Source: Salinarimonas sp052380005 (GTDB taxonomy: Bacteria; Pseudomonadota; Alphaproteobacteria; Rhizobiales; Beijerinckiaceae). Taken from it: DNA of 28,327 nt. Below the pieces are notes generated by a model. That model had not been told where the DNA came from, did no database searches, and saw only the letters and a list, made by a program, of their open reading frames with translations. Positions 15,519 to 22,657 of this stretch are shown here, one piece after another (position 1 is the stretch's first letter; each line of letters begins with the position of its first letter). The stretch is from assembly GCA_052380005.1 (NCBI GenBank), contig JBQTCJ010000062.1. One strand, 5' to 3'. A program made the translations under genes and the position numbers.

Positions 15519-16148
15519 TCACTCCCGGATCGTGGTGGTGCGCGGCAGGCCGACGATCCGGTCGCCCGAGGCGAGGATCACGTCGACGCCCCGGGGAAAC
15601 AGCGCGCCGTTCGCCCGCCAGCGGGCGACGAAGCCCTCGGGCAGCGGCACCGCGTCGAGCCGCGCCACGTCGCGGATGCCGGGGCCCTTGAGCACGAGGC
15701 CGCGACCGGCCTCGAGGCGCGTGCAGGCGAGGACGAGGGTGGTCGAACGGTCGGGATAGGCCGGCTCCCCGAGCGCGAATTGGTCGAGGGGCGGCAGCGT
15801 CGCCGGATCGGAGACGAGCGCGAAGGCGGCCTCGCGGCCGTCGGCCACGATCCGCGCGCCGGTGTGGAAGCGCAGCCAGCCCGCCACGGCGGGCTCGGCC
15901 GCGAGCGCCGCGTCGAGCCACAGCGGCGCCTCGTGGTCGGCGAGCGCGAGCGCGATCGCGGCGAGCGCGGGCGGCAGCGGGGAGGGCGGTGCCAGCGAGA
16001 GCGCGAGGCGCTGCGGCGTGCCGGGCCGGGCGAGCGCCTCCATCACCGCGCGGAACACGGCCTGCGCGTCTAGGACGGGGTCGGCGAAGCCGGGCGCGAG
16101 GGCGCCGGCGGCGAGGCCTCGGTGCGACGGGTCGGCGGCGGCGCGCAT
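15519..16148 (-). CDS. phnH: C-P lyase core subunit PhnH
   Basis: PhnH is a structural subunit of the PhnGHIJ core, with a fold related to PLP-dependent transferases but without the cofactor. The 209-residue product (E. coli 194) has the family start GFADPVLDAQAVFRAVMEALARPG and the C-terminal KGPGIRDVARLDAVPLPEGFVARW and FPRGVDVILASGDRIVGLPRTT. It begins 1 nt after the phnG stop. Confidence 0.95.
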   Translation of the reverse strand: MRAAADPSHRGLAAGALAPGFADPVLDAQAVFRAVMEALARPGTPQRLALSLAPPSPLPPALAAIALALADHEAPLWLDAALAAEPAVAGWLRFHTGARIVADGREAAFALVSDPATLPPLDQFALGEPAYPDRSTTLVLACTRLEAGRGLVLKGPGIRDVARLDAVPLPEGFVARWRANGALFPRGVDVILASGDRIVGLPRTTTIRE

Positions 16149-16149
16149 C

Positions 16150-16605
16150 TCAATCCTCCCCGCGGACCATGGTGAAGAAATCGACCTTCGTCGCCGCGAC
16201 CCGGCGCGCCTCTCCGGCGCGCTCCGCGGCGATACGGGCCTCCACCGGCGCGAGCGCCGCCTCGACGGCCTGCGGCCGGGCCTGGAACAGGGCGTCGAGG
16301 ATCGCCGCCTTGCGGGCGCGGGCGGCGTCGCGGCCGAGATGGTAGGCGAAACCCGCCTCGCCCGACGGCAGCCGCACGGCCGCCCGCGTCACCGTCGCCT
16401 CGCCGGCGTTGAACGGACGCCCGTCCCCACCCATGCGCCCGCGCAGCATGACGAGCCCGGTCTCGGGCCGGCGCAGGTCGGAGACCGTGCGGGGTGCGTC
16501 GAGCGTGGCGAGCGCGGTCTCGAGCTCGTCCGTGCGGGCGAGTGCGCACAGGCGCATCGCCGCCTGCCGGGCTTCGAGGGAGGGTGGGGAGGCATCGGGG
16601 GGCAT
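16150..16605 (-). CDS. phnG: C-P lyase core subunit PhnG
   Basis: PhnG is a small subunit of the C-P lyase core. With start ATG 16605 the product is 151 residues, as in E. coli (150). Family sequence includes ETGLVMLRGRMGGDGRPFNAGE, TVTRAAVRL, and the ending VDFFTMVRGED. A frame open to 16674 would run through the PhnF operator; ATG 16605 is preferred because GGAG sits 6 nt upstream and length fits. It is the first gene of phnGHIJKLMN, all tightly spaced or overlapping. Confidence 0.94.
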   Translation of the reverse strand: MPPDASPPSLEARQAAMRLCALARTDELETALATLDAPRTVSDLRRPETGLVMLRGRMGGDGRPFNAGEATVTRAAVRLPSGEAGFAYHLGRDAARARKAAILDALFQARPQAVEAALAPVEARIAAERAGEARRVAATKVDFFTMVRGED

Positions 16606-16654
16606 GCGCCGCTCCGGAGGGTCGCCGGGGTGGAGTTGGCGGTGGCGATCTGTG

Positions 16655-16674
16655 TTGTCTAGTGATATAGACAA
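16655..16674. promoter_or_regulatory. Perfect inverted-repeat operator between phnG and phnF (PhnF box)
   Basis: TTGTCTA-GTGATA-TAGACAA, perfect 7-bp arms with a 6-bp spacer, in the 102-bp gap between divergent phnG and phnF. GntR/HutC regulators bind such palindromes; known PhnF sites contain a similar TCTA/TAGA core. It is placed to control both directions, repressing phnG-N and phnF itself. Confidence 0.85.
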
Positions 16675-16707
16675 TCAGCCAATCGGGTCAAATGAAGTTT
16701 CGATGAC

Positions 16708-17466
16708 ATGCCGCCATCCGACCCCGCCTCCCGAGCCGACCCTCCCTCCCTCGTCCGCGGCGAGGGCGTCGCCGCCTGGCGGCAGATCGTCGACGGGCTG
16801 GAGGCCGACATCGGCGCCGGCCGCCTCGCTCCCGGCGACCGGCTCCCCGCCGAGACGCAGCTCGCCGAGCGATTCGGCGTGAACCGCCACACCGTGCGCC
16901 GCGCGCTCGGCGTTCTCGCCTCCCGCGGCCTCGTGCGCGCGACCCAGGGGCGCGGCACCTTCGTCGAGGCCCTCCCGCTCGCCTACCCGATCGGTCCGCG
17001 CACGCGCTTCACGGAGATCGTCTCCGGCGCCGGGCGTCAGGCCGGCGGCGTGCTGATCTCGGCCCGGGAGCGACCGGCCGACGCCTGGGCGGCGGAGCGG
17101 CTCGGGATCGCCGAGGGCGCGCCGGTGCTCGAGCTCGTCACCACGCGCTCGGCCGACGGCACGCCGATCGCGCTCGCCACCAACCTCTTCCCGCTCCCCC
17201 GCTTCGCCGGCCTCGACGCCCGCTTCCGCGAGACCGGCTCCCTGACGCGCGCCTACGCGGCGATGGGTGTGCCCGACTACCGCCGCCTCGCCAGCACGGT
17301 CGGCGCCCGCCCCGCCGGGCCGGACGACGCCGCCGCCCTCGACCTCTCCCCGGGCCGCATCCTGCTCGTCCTCGACAACGTCAACGTCGACGCGGAGGGT
17401 CTGCGCATCCAGGCGACGCGGGCGCTGTTCCCGGCGGACCGGGTGGAGATGGTCGTGGAGTGGTGA
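16708..17466 (+). CDS. phnF: Phosphonate metabolism transcriptional regulator PhnF (GntR/HutC family)
   Basis: A 252-residue regulator with an N-terminal GntR winged helix-turn-helix (about 20-85: LPAETQLAERFGVNRHTVRRALGVLASRGLVRATQGRGTFV) and a C-terminal UTRA effector domain (about 105-245). It is divergent from the phn operon with the operator at 16655-16674 between them, so autoregulation and repression of phnG onward are likely. The effector is not visible from sequence. ATG 16708 has only a weak ribosome binding site; two upstream ATGs are out of frame or run into a stop. Confidence 0.93.
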   Translation: MPPSDPASRADPPSLVRGEGVAAWRQIVDGLEADIGAGRLAPGDRLPAETQLAERFGVNRHTVRRALGVLASRGLVRATQGRGTFVEALPLAYPIGPRTRFTEIVSGAGRQAGGVLISARERPADAWAAERLGIAEGAPVLELVTTRSADGTPIALATNLFPLPRFAGLDARFRETGSLTRAYAAMGVPDYRRLASTVGARPAGPDDAAALDLSPGRILLVLDNVNVDAEGLRIQATRALFPADRVEMVVEW

Positions 17467-17478
17467 GGTCGTGCCGCC

Positions 17479-18096
17479 TCACCCCCCGTGCTTCTCCAGG
17501 AACGCCTCCACCCCCAGCCCCCTGAAATCCGGCAGCGCCCGGCGCAGGCGCTCGTGGTCCCAGTCCCACCAGGCGAGCACGAGGAGGCGCTCCGCGATCG
17601 GCTCCGGGAAGCGTCGGCGCACCGGACGGGCGGGGTTCCCGACGACGATCGTGTACGGCGCGACGTCCTTCGTGACGATCGCCCCCGCGCCGACCACCGC
17701 GCCCGTGCCGATCGTGCGCCCGGGCAGGACGATTGCGCCGTGGCCGATCCAGACGTCGTGGCCGATCGTCACGGGGGAGGCGCGGCGCCGGTCGAAGAAG
17801 CCCGCCTCGTCCTCCTCCTCGTCGGGCCAGTAGGCGGATGCGCGATAGGTGAAGTGCGCCTGGCTCGCCCGCTCCATCGGGTGGTTGCCCGGGTTGATGC
17901 GCACCGCCCGCGCGATGGAGCCGAACTTGCCGATCGTCGTGCAGGCGATCTCGCCGTCCTCGACGATGTAGGAATAGTCGTCGAGCACGCTCTCCACGAG
18001 CCGCGTGCGCGCGCCGACCTCGGTGTATCGGCCGAGCCGCGTCGCGGCGACGCCGGCGTCGGGGTGGACGAGGGGTGTCTCGGACAGGCGCTTCAT
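17479..18096 (-). CDS. Phosphonate-associated hexapeptide-repeat acetyltransferase
   Basis: A 205-residue left-handed beta-helix acyltransferase of the phosphonate-linked family (TIGR03308 type). Hexapeptide repeats run through the middle: VTIGHDVWIGHGAIVLPGRTIGTGAVVGAGAIVTKDVAPYTIVVGNPAR, a CatB/NodL-like pattern with the catalytic histidine of the NHP-type motif in INPGNHPMERASQAHFTYRAS. ATG 18096 is chosen as family similarity begins at MKRLSETPLVHPDAGV; the frame upstream is non-coding. It converges on phnF with 12 bp between stops. Family members accompany C-P lyase clusters; the acceptor is not known to me, an aminophosphonate being plausible. Confidence 0.88.
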   Translation of the reverse strand: MKRLSETPLVHPDAGVAATRLGRYTEVGARTRLVESVLDDYSYIVEDGEIACTTIGKFGSIARAVRINPGNHPMERASQAHFTYRASAYWPDEEEDEAGFFDRRRASPVTIGHDVWIGHGAIVLPGRTIGTGAVVGAGAIVTKDVAPYTIVVGNPARPVRRRFPEPIAERLLVLAWWDWDHERLRRALPDFRGLGVEAFLEKHGG

Positions 18097-18244
18097 CGGC
18101 GGGGCCCCGGGCAAGGCGGCGGCCGCATCCCGGACGCCGAGCCGGCTTTCTAGCGCGGGCGTCCGACGGTTCGGTGACGGTCGCGCCGGCCTTCGTGCAA
18201 TCCCGGCCTTGCCCTTCGCCGCCGGATTGGCGACAAACCGATCC

Positions 18245-18688
18245 GTGACAGACGAACGCCTCGCCCCCATCCGCCCCTTCCTCGCCGCGAGCGTCGCCGT
18301 CGTGCGTGACGGGCGCGTGCTGCTCGCCGCACGCGGCAAGGAGCCGATGCGCGGGCGCTTCACGCTGCCCGGCGGCCTCGTCGAGACCGGCGAGACCCTC
18401 GCCGAGGCGGCGCTGCGCGAGCTCGACGAGGAGGTGGGCGTCACGGCCGCGATCATCGGGCCGATCCGCCCCGTCGAGATCATCCTGCGCGACGAGGCGG
18501 GCCGCGTCGCCTCGCACTTCGTCATCCAGGCGCACGCCGCGCATTGGCGCTCGGGGGAGGGGGAGACCGGCCCCGAGGCTCTCGAGATCGTCTGGGCCGA
18601 CGGCGCCGAGGCCGAGCGGCTGCCGACGACGCCCGGCCTCCCGGACATCGTGCGCGCGGCGATCGCCATGGCCGAGGGCACGCGATGA
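18245..18688 (+). CDS. Nudix hydrolase
   Basis: A 147-residue protein with a perfect Nudix box GLVETGETLAEAALRELDEEVGV at residues 44-66 (all Gly, Glu, Arg positions of GX5EX7REUXEEXGU present), so it should hydrolyse a nucleoside diphosphate linked to another moiety. The closest type by eye is the ADP-ribose pyrophosphatase/8-oxo-dGTPase group, but substrate is not determinable. GTG 18245 is the best start; no ATG lies in frame near the domain. Its stop overlaps the next gene by 4 bp (ATGA). It is divergent from the acetyltransferase across a 148-bp gap. Confidence 0.9.
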   Translation: MTDERLAPIRPFLAASVAVVRDGRVLLAARGKEPMRGRFTLPGGLVETGETLAEAALRELDEEVGVTAAIIGPIRPVEIILRDEAGRVASHFVIQAHAAHWRSGEGETGPEALEIVWADGAEAERLPTTPGLPDIVRAAIAMAEGTR

Positions 18689-19098
18689 GGCATACGCTCG
18701 CCCGTGCGCTCGTTCCGGCACTCGCCGCGCTGCTCCTTTCCGCGCCCGCGACGCCCCCCCGCGCCCAGGACGCCGCTCCCGCGGAGCAGGCGCCCGCGCC
18801 GCCGCCCGCCTACGAGGCGGAGCTCCTGCGCCTCTCCGAGGTCATGGGCTCGCTCGCCTTCCTGCGCGACCTCTGCGGCGCGGTCGACGCGCCCGAATGG
18901 CCGGCGCGCATGCAGGGGCTCATCGATGCGGAGGGCGAGGTGCGCGCCGGGCGGCTCGCCGGCGCCTACAACCGCGGTTACCGGGCCTTCGCGCTGACGT
19001 ATCGCGTCTGCACGCCCGCCGCGGAGCGCGCGATCGCGGGCTACCTCGCCGAGGGCGAGCGGCTCTCGCGGGCGGTGGCGCGGCGCTTCGGGGGGTGA
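18685..19098 (+). CDS. TIGR02301-like small secreted protein
   Basis: A 137-residue protein with a cleavable signal peptide (about residues 1-28, ending near PRAQDA), an Ala/Pro-rich stretch, then a conserved helical part: YEAELLRLSEVMGSLAFLRDLCG, then GAYNRGYRAFALTYRVCTPAAE with two cysteines that could form a disulfide. This matches the TIGR02301 family of Hyphomicrobiales, periplasmic and of unknown function. The ATGA overlap with the Nudix gene shows translational coupling, a pairing seen in this group. The stop is 16 bp from mutM on the other strand. Confidence 0.85.
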   Translation: MRHTLARALVPALAALLLSAPATPPRAQDAAPAEQAPAPPPAYEAELLRLSEVMGSLAFLRDLCGAVDAPEWPARMQGLIDAEGEVRAGRLAGAYNRGYRAFALTYRVCTPAAERAIAGYLAEGERLSRAVARRFGG

Positions 19099-19114
19099 GG
19101 CCGGCGCGTGTGGC

Positions 19115-19999
19115 TCAGCGAATCTGGCAGCGCGCGCAGTAGAACGTCGAGCGGCCCGACTGCACGATCCGCTCGACCGTCCCGCCGCACCCCTGCGCCG
19201 TGCACGGCTCGCCCTCCCGGTCGTAGACCTTGAACCCGTGCTGGAAATAGCCGAGCGAGCCGTCCGCGTGGGCGAAGTCGCGCAGCGTCGAGCCGCCGGC
19301 GGCGACCGCCTCGCTCAGCACGGCGCGGATCTCCTGCGCCAGCAGATGCGCGCTCGCCCGCGGGCGCCCCGTCTTCGTCGCCACGCTTCCCGCCGGCGCC
19401 TCCGGATGCAGGCGCGCGCGGTGGAGCGCCTCGCAGACGTAGATGTTGCCCAGCCCCGCGATCAGCCGCTGGTCGAGGAGGGCGGCCTTGAGCGGGGCGA
19501 TCTTTCCGTGGAAGAGCGCGGCCAGCGTCTCGCCGGAGAGCGCGTTGCCGAGCGGCTCGATGCCGAGACCGGCGAAGTGCCTGCATTCGGCGAGCCCCGC
19601 CGAGGGCACCAGGTCCATGTAGCCGAAGCGGCGCACGTCGTTGTAGGTGACCCGCGCGCCGGTGTCGAACTCGAACACGACGTGGTCGTGCAGCGGCATC
19701 GTGCCCGGCGCGTAGTGGAACTCCCCGGGCGTGATCACGGCGTGCGCATGCTCCACCGTGAACCGGCCCGTCATGCCCAGGTGCATGATCAGGCTCTCGC
19801 CGGTGGAGAGATCCGCGATCAGGTACTTCGCCCGGCGCGACAGCGCGCGCACCTCGGCGCCCGCGAGCCGCGCCTCGAACCGTGGCGGGAAGGGGAAGCG
19901 CAGGTCGGGCCGGCGCTGGTCCACCCGCGTGAACCGCGCGCCCACCATGGCGGGCTCGAGCCCACGGCGGACGGTCTCGACTTCGGGAAGCTCGGGCAT
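19115..19999 (-). CDS. mutM: Formamidopyrimidine-DNA glycosylase MutM (Fpg)
   Basis: Fpg removes oxidised purines such as 8-oxoguanine and nicks the abasic site. The 294-residue product has the catalytic N-terminus MPELPEVETVRRGL (Pro2, Glu3), the conserved Lys58 in RRAKYL, the void-filling region MHLGMTGRF, the H2TH part LLDQRLIAGLGNIYVCEALHRA, and a C-terminal zinc finger with four cysteines ending FYCARCQIR. All key residues are present. It is divergent from ubiE across 140 bp, the usual arrangement in alphaproteobacteria. Confidence 0.97.
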   Translation of the reverse strand: MPELPEVETVRRGLEPAMVGARFTRVDQRRPDLRFPFPPRFEARLAGAEVRALSRRAKYLIADLSTGESLIMHLGMTGRFTVEHAHAVITPGEFHYAPGTMPLHDHVVFEFDTGARVTYNDVRRFGYMDLVPSAGLAECRHFAGLGIEPLGNALSGETLAALFHGKIAPLKAALLDQRLIAGLGNIYVCEALHRARLHPEAPAGSVATKTGRPRASAHLLAQEIRAVLSEAVAAGGSTLRDFAHADGSLGYFQHGFKVYDREGEPCTAQGCGGTVERIVQSGRSTFYCARCQIR

Positions 20000-20139
20000 G
20001 TCTCGGCTTGGCGTGCGTGTCGCGGGGGGGCGCGGGTGGGAAATGCGGCCCGCGCGCCTAGATCAGATAGCCTCGGCCCGCGGCTTTCGCTATGTCTCCG
20101 GGCGACGCAGGGTGCGCGAGCGCGAGAACGGTGGACGCG

Positions 20140-20892
20140 ATGGTGGACGAGACGACGACGCACTTCGGCGAGAGGACGGTTTCGCTCGGGGAGAAGCAGG
20201 GCCTCGTCGACGACGTGTTCCGCTCGGTGGCGCGGCGCTACGACCTGATGAACGACCTGATGTCGGCGGGCCTCCACCGGGCCTGGAAGGATGCGATGGT
20301 CGCGTCGCTGCGCCCGGCGCGCACGCGGCCCTTCGCCCATCTCGACGTCGCCGGCGGCACCGGCGACGTCGCCTTCCGCGTCCTCGACGAGGCCGGGCCG
20401 GCGGCGCACGTCACCGTCCTCGACATCAATCCCGAGATGCTCGCGGTGGGCCGCGAGCGGGCGGGCGCGCGCTACGGGTCGCGCGCCACCTTCGTGGAGG
20501 GGAACGCCGAGGTCCTGCCGTTCGAGGACAGGCGCTTCGACGCCTACACGATCGCCTTCGGCATCAGGAACGTGCCGCGCATCGAGGCCGCGCTCGCCGA
20601 GGCGCACCGCGTGCTCAAGACCGGTGGGCGCTTTCTCTGCCTCGAGTTCTCGATGCCCGACATCCCGGGCTTCGACCGGATCTACGACGCCTATTCCTTC
20701 AACGTCATCCCGCGCATCGGCAAGGCGGTGACGGGGGACGCGGAGAGCTACCGCTACCTCGTCGAATCGATCCGTCGCTTCCCCACGCCGGGCGTCTTCG
20801 CCGACATGATCGAGGAGGCGGGCTTCCGGCGCGTGTCGCACCGGCCGATGACCGGCGGGATCGTGCGCCTGCATTCGGGCTGGAAGATCTGA
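20140..20892 (+). CDS. ubiE: Ubiquinone/menaquinone C-methyltransferase UbiE
   Basis: UbiE is the SAM-dependent C-methyltransferase of ubiquinone synthesis. The product of 250 residues has the family start THFGERTVSLGEKQGLVDDVFRSVARRYDLMNDLMSAGLHRAWK, SAM motif I LDVAGGTGDVAF (about 68-79), the IAFGIRNV motif and the C-terminal GGIVRLHSGWKI. ATG 20140 is chosen over 20092 because similarity and family length begin there. It is followed after 13 bp by ubiB. Confidence 0.96.
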   Translation: MVDETTTHFGERTVSLGEKQGLVDDVFRSVARRYDLMNDLMSAGLHRAWKDAMVASLRPARTRPFAHLDVAGGTGDVAFRVLDEAGPAAHVTVLDINPEMLAVGRERAGARYGSRATFVEGNAEVLPFEDRRFDAYTIAFGIRNVPRIEAALAEAHRVLKTGGRFLCLEFSMPDIPGFDRIYDAYSFNVIPRIGKAVTGDAESYRYLVESIRRFPTPGVFADMIEEAGFRRVSHRPMTGGIVRLHSGWKI

Positions 20893-20905
20893 TGGGCGTC
20901 GCTTC

Positions 20906-22471
20906 GTGATCGGTGCCGCCATCCACATCGCGCGCATGGCGCGCGCCGGCTTCGTGCTCGCCCGTGAGGGCGCGCTCGGCCTCGTCGATCCGTCCGTGCT
21001 GCCGCCCTTGCCGCGGCTCGGGCTGAGGCTCGCCCGTCTCGTCGAGCGCAGGGACGCGGGCTCGTCGCGCAGCCGCCTCTCGGCGGCGCTCGTTCGGCTC
21101 GGGCCCTCCTACGTGAAGTTCGGTCAGTTTCTTGCGACGCGCCCGGACATCGTCGGCTTCCAGGCCGCGCGCGATCTCGAGAGCCTGCAGGACCGCCTGC
21201 CGCCGTTCCCGCGCGAGGAGGCGGTGCGCGTCGTCGAGGAAGCGCTCGGGCGCCCGATCGAGGCGATCTTCTCGCATTTCGGCGAGCCGGTCGCCGCCGC
21301 CTCCATCGCCCAGGTCCACCGCGCCGTGATGAGGACGCCGGAGGGCGGCGAGCAGGTCGTCGCGGTCAAGGTCGTGCGACCGGGCGTGCGCCAGCGCTTC
21401 TCCCAGGACCTGCAGGACATGCGCTTCGCCGCGCGCCTCATCGAGGGCTACGATCCGGAGGCGCGCCGCCTCAAGATGGTCGAGGTGGTGGAGACGCTCG
21501 CACGCTCGGTCGTGATCGAGATGGACCTGCGGCTCGAGGCCGCCGCGCTCTCGGAGCTCGCCGACAACACCAAGAACGACTTCGAATTCCGGGTGCCCAA
21601 GCCCGAGTGGGACCTCACCGACCGCGAGGTGCTGACCCTCGAGTGGATCGACGGGATCAAGCTCAACAAGCCCGAGGACATCGACGCCGCCGGCCACGAC
21701 CGCGTCGCGCTCGCGCGCATCGTCATCCAGAGCTTCCTGCGCCAAGCGATCCGCGACGGCTTCTTCCACGCCGACATGCACCCCGGCAACCTGTTCGTCG
21801 ACGCGCGCTCGCGCCTCGTGGCCGTGGACACCGGCATCATGGGCCGGCTCGGCCACCGCGAGCGGCGCTTCCTCGCCGAGATCCTGCTGGGCTTCATCCG
21901 CCGGGACTACGTGCGCGTGGCGGAGGTGCACTTCGAGGCGGGCTACGTCCCCCCGCGCCATTCCGTGCTCGATTTCGCGCAAGCGATCCGCGCCATCGGT
22001 GAGCCGATCCACGATCGGCGCGCCGACGAGATCTCCATGGCCCGCGTGCTGGCGCTGCTCTTCGAGGTCACCGCCATCTTCGAGATGCAGACGCGCACCG
22101 AGCTCGTCATGCTGCAGAAGACGATGGTGGTCGTCGAAGGCGTCGCCCGCCGCCTCGATCCGCATCTCGACATGTGGACCATCGCCGAGCCCGTCGTGCG
22201 CGAGTGGATCGAGCGCAATCTCGGCCCCGTCGGCAAGATCGAGGACGTGGGCCGCGGGGCGCGCACGCTGTTCGGCGTGCTCCAGGATCTGCCCGACATC
22301 GCGGTGCGCGCCGAGCGGCTGCTGGTGCAGCTCGAGCAGGGGACGGAGCGGGGGATCGCGCTCGCGCCGTCGTCGATCGAGCGCGCGGGCGAGGCGGCCG
22401 CGGGGCGCGGGCGGGCGTTGGTGATCGGGGTGTGGGTGATCGCGATCGCGCTGGTGCTGTCGTTGTTCTGA
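20906..22471 (+). CDS. ubiB: Ubiquinone biosynthesis protein UbiB (ADCK-type kinase-like ATPase)
   Basis: UbiB is a membrane-anchored atypical kinase/ATPase needed for ubiquinone synthesis, thought to help extract lipid intermediates for the Ubi complex. The 521-residue product carries the family's KxGQ motif in YVKFGQFLATRPD (KFGQ 71-74), the Ala-rich nucleotide loop AAASIAQVHRA, the lysine in VAVKVVRPG, ExD-type sequence and FFHADMHPGNLFVD with the catalytic residues. A hydrophobic C-terminal tail (about 498-521) is a membrane anchor. GTG 20906 is used as start, 13 bp after ubiE. The gene coaBC, often next in this cluster, is not seen. Confidence 0.95.
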   Translation: MIGAAIHIARMARAGFVLAREGALGLVDPSVLPPLPRLGLRLARLVERRDAGSSRSRLSAALVRLGPSYVKFGQFLATRPDIVGFQAARDLESLQDRLPPFPREEAVRVVEEALGRPIEAIFSHFGEPVAAASIAQVHRAVMRTPEGGEQVVAVKVVRPGVRQRFSQDLQDMRFAARLIEGYDPEARRLKMVEVVETLARSVVIEMDLRLEAAALSELADNTKNDFEFRVPKPEWDLTDREVLTLEWIDGIKLNKPEDIDAAGHDRVALARIVIQSFLRQAIRDGFFHADMHPGNLFVDARSRLVAVDTGIMGRLGHRERRFLAEILLGFIRRDYVRVAEVHFEAGYVPPRHSVLDFAQAIRAIGEPIHDRRADEISMARVLALLFEVTAIFEMQTRTELVMLQKTMVVVEGVARRLDPHLDMWTIAEPVVREWIERNLGPVGKIEDVGRGARTLFGVLQDLPDIAVRAERLLVQLEQGTERGIALAPSSIERAGEAAAGRGRALVIGVWVIAIALVLSLF

Positions 22472-22657
22472 GCATCGATGCCCGCATCGGCTGGTGCGAG
22501 GTCGTCGCGTCGTACGCCGACGCCTCGACGACGGGCGCGAAGGCGATGCTGCAGGACCGCGGGGCCTGATGCGGCATGGCGCACCGCACGGAGCCCCGTC
22601 GATCGACGGCATGATGCTCGGATGAAGAGGCTCGGCGCGCCGGCCTCCCCCTCCCCC

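Noticed and set aside
16606..16674. Upstream extension of phnG to 16674
   Set aside because: It would cover the PhnF operator and exceed family length; ATG 16605 has a good ribosome binding site.
22472..22657. Possible short gene after ubiB
   Set aside because: Short frames there lack a start with a ribosome binding site and no family is recognised; the gap is 186 bp and I see nothing convincing in it.
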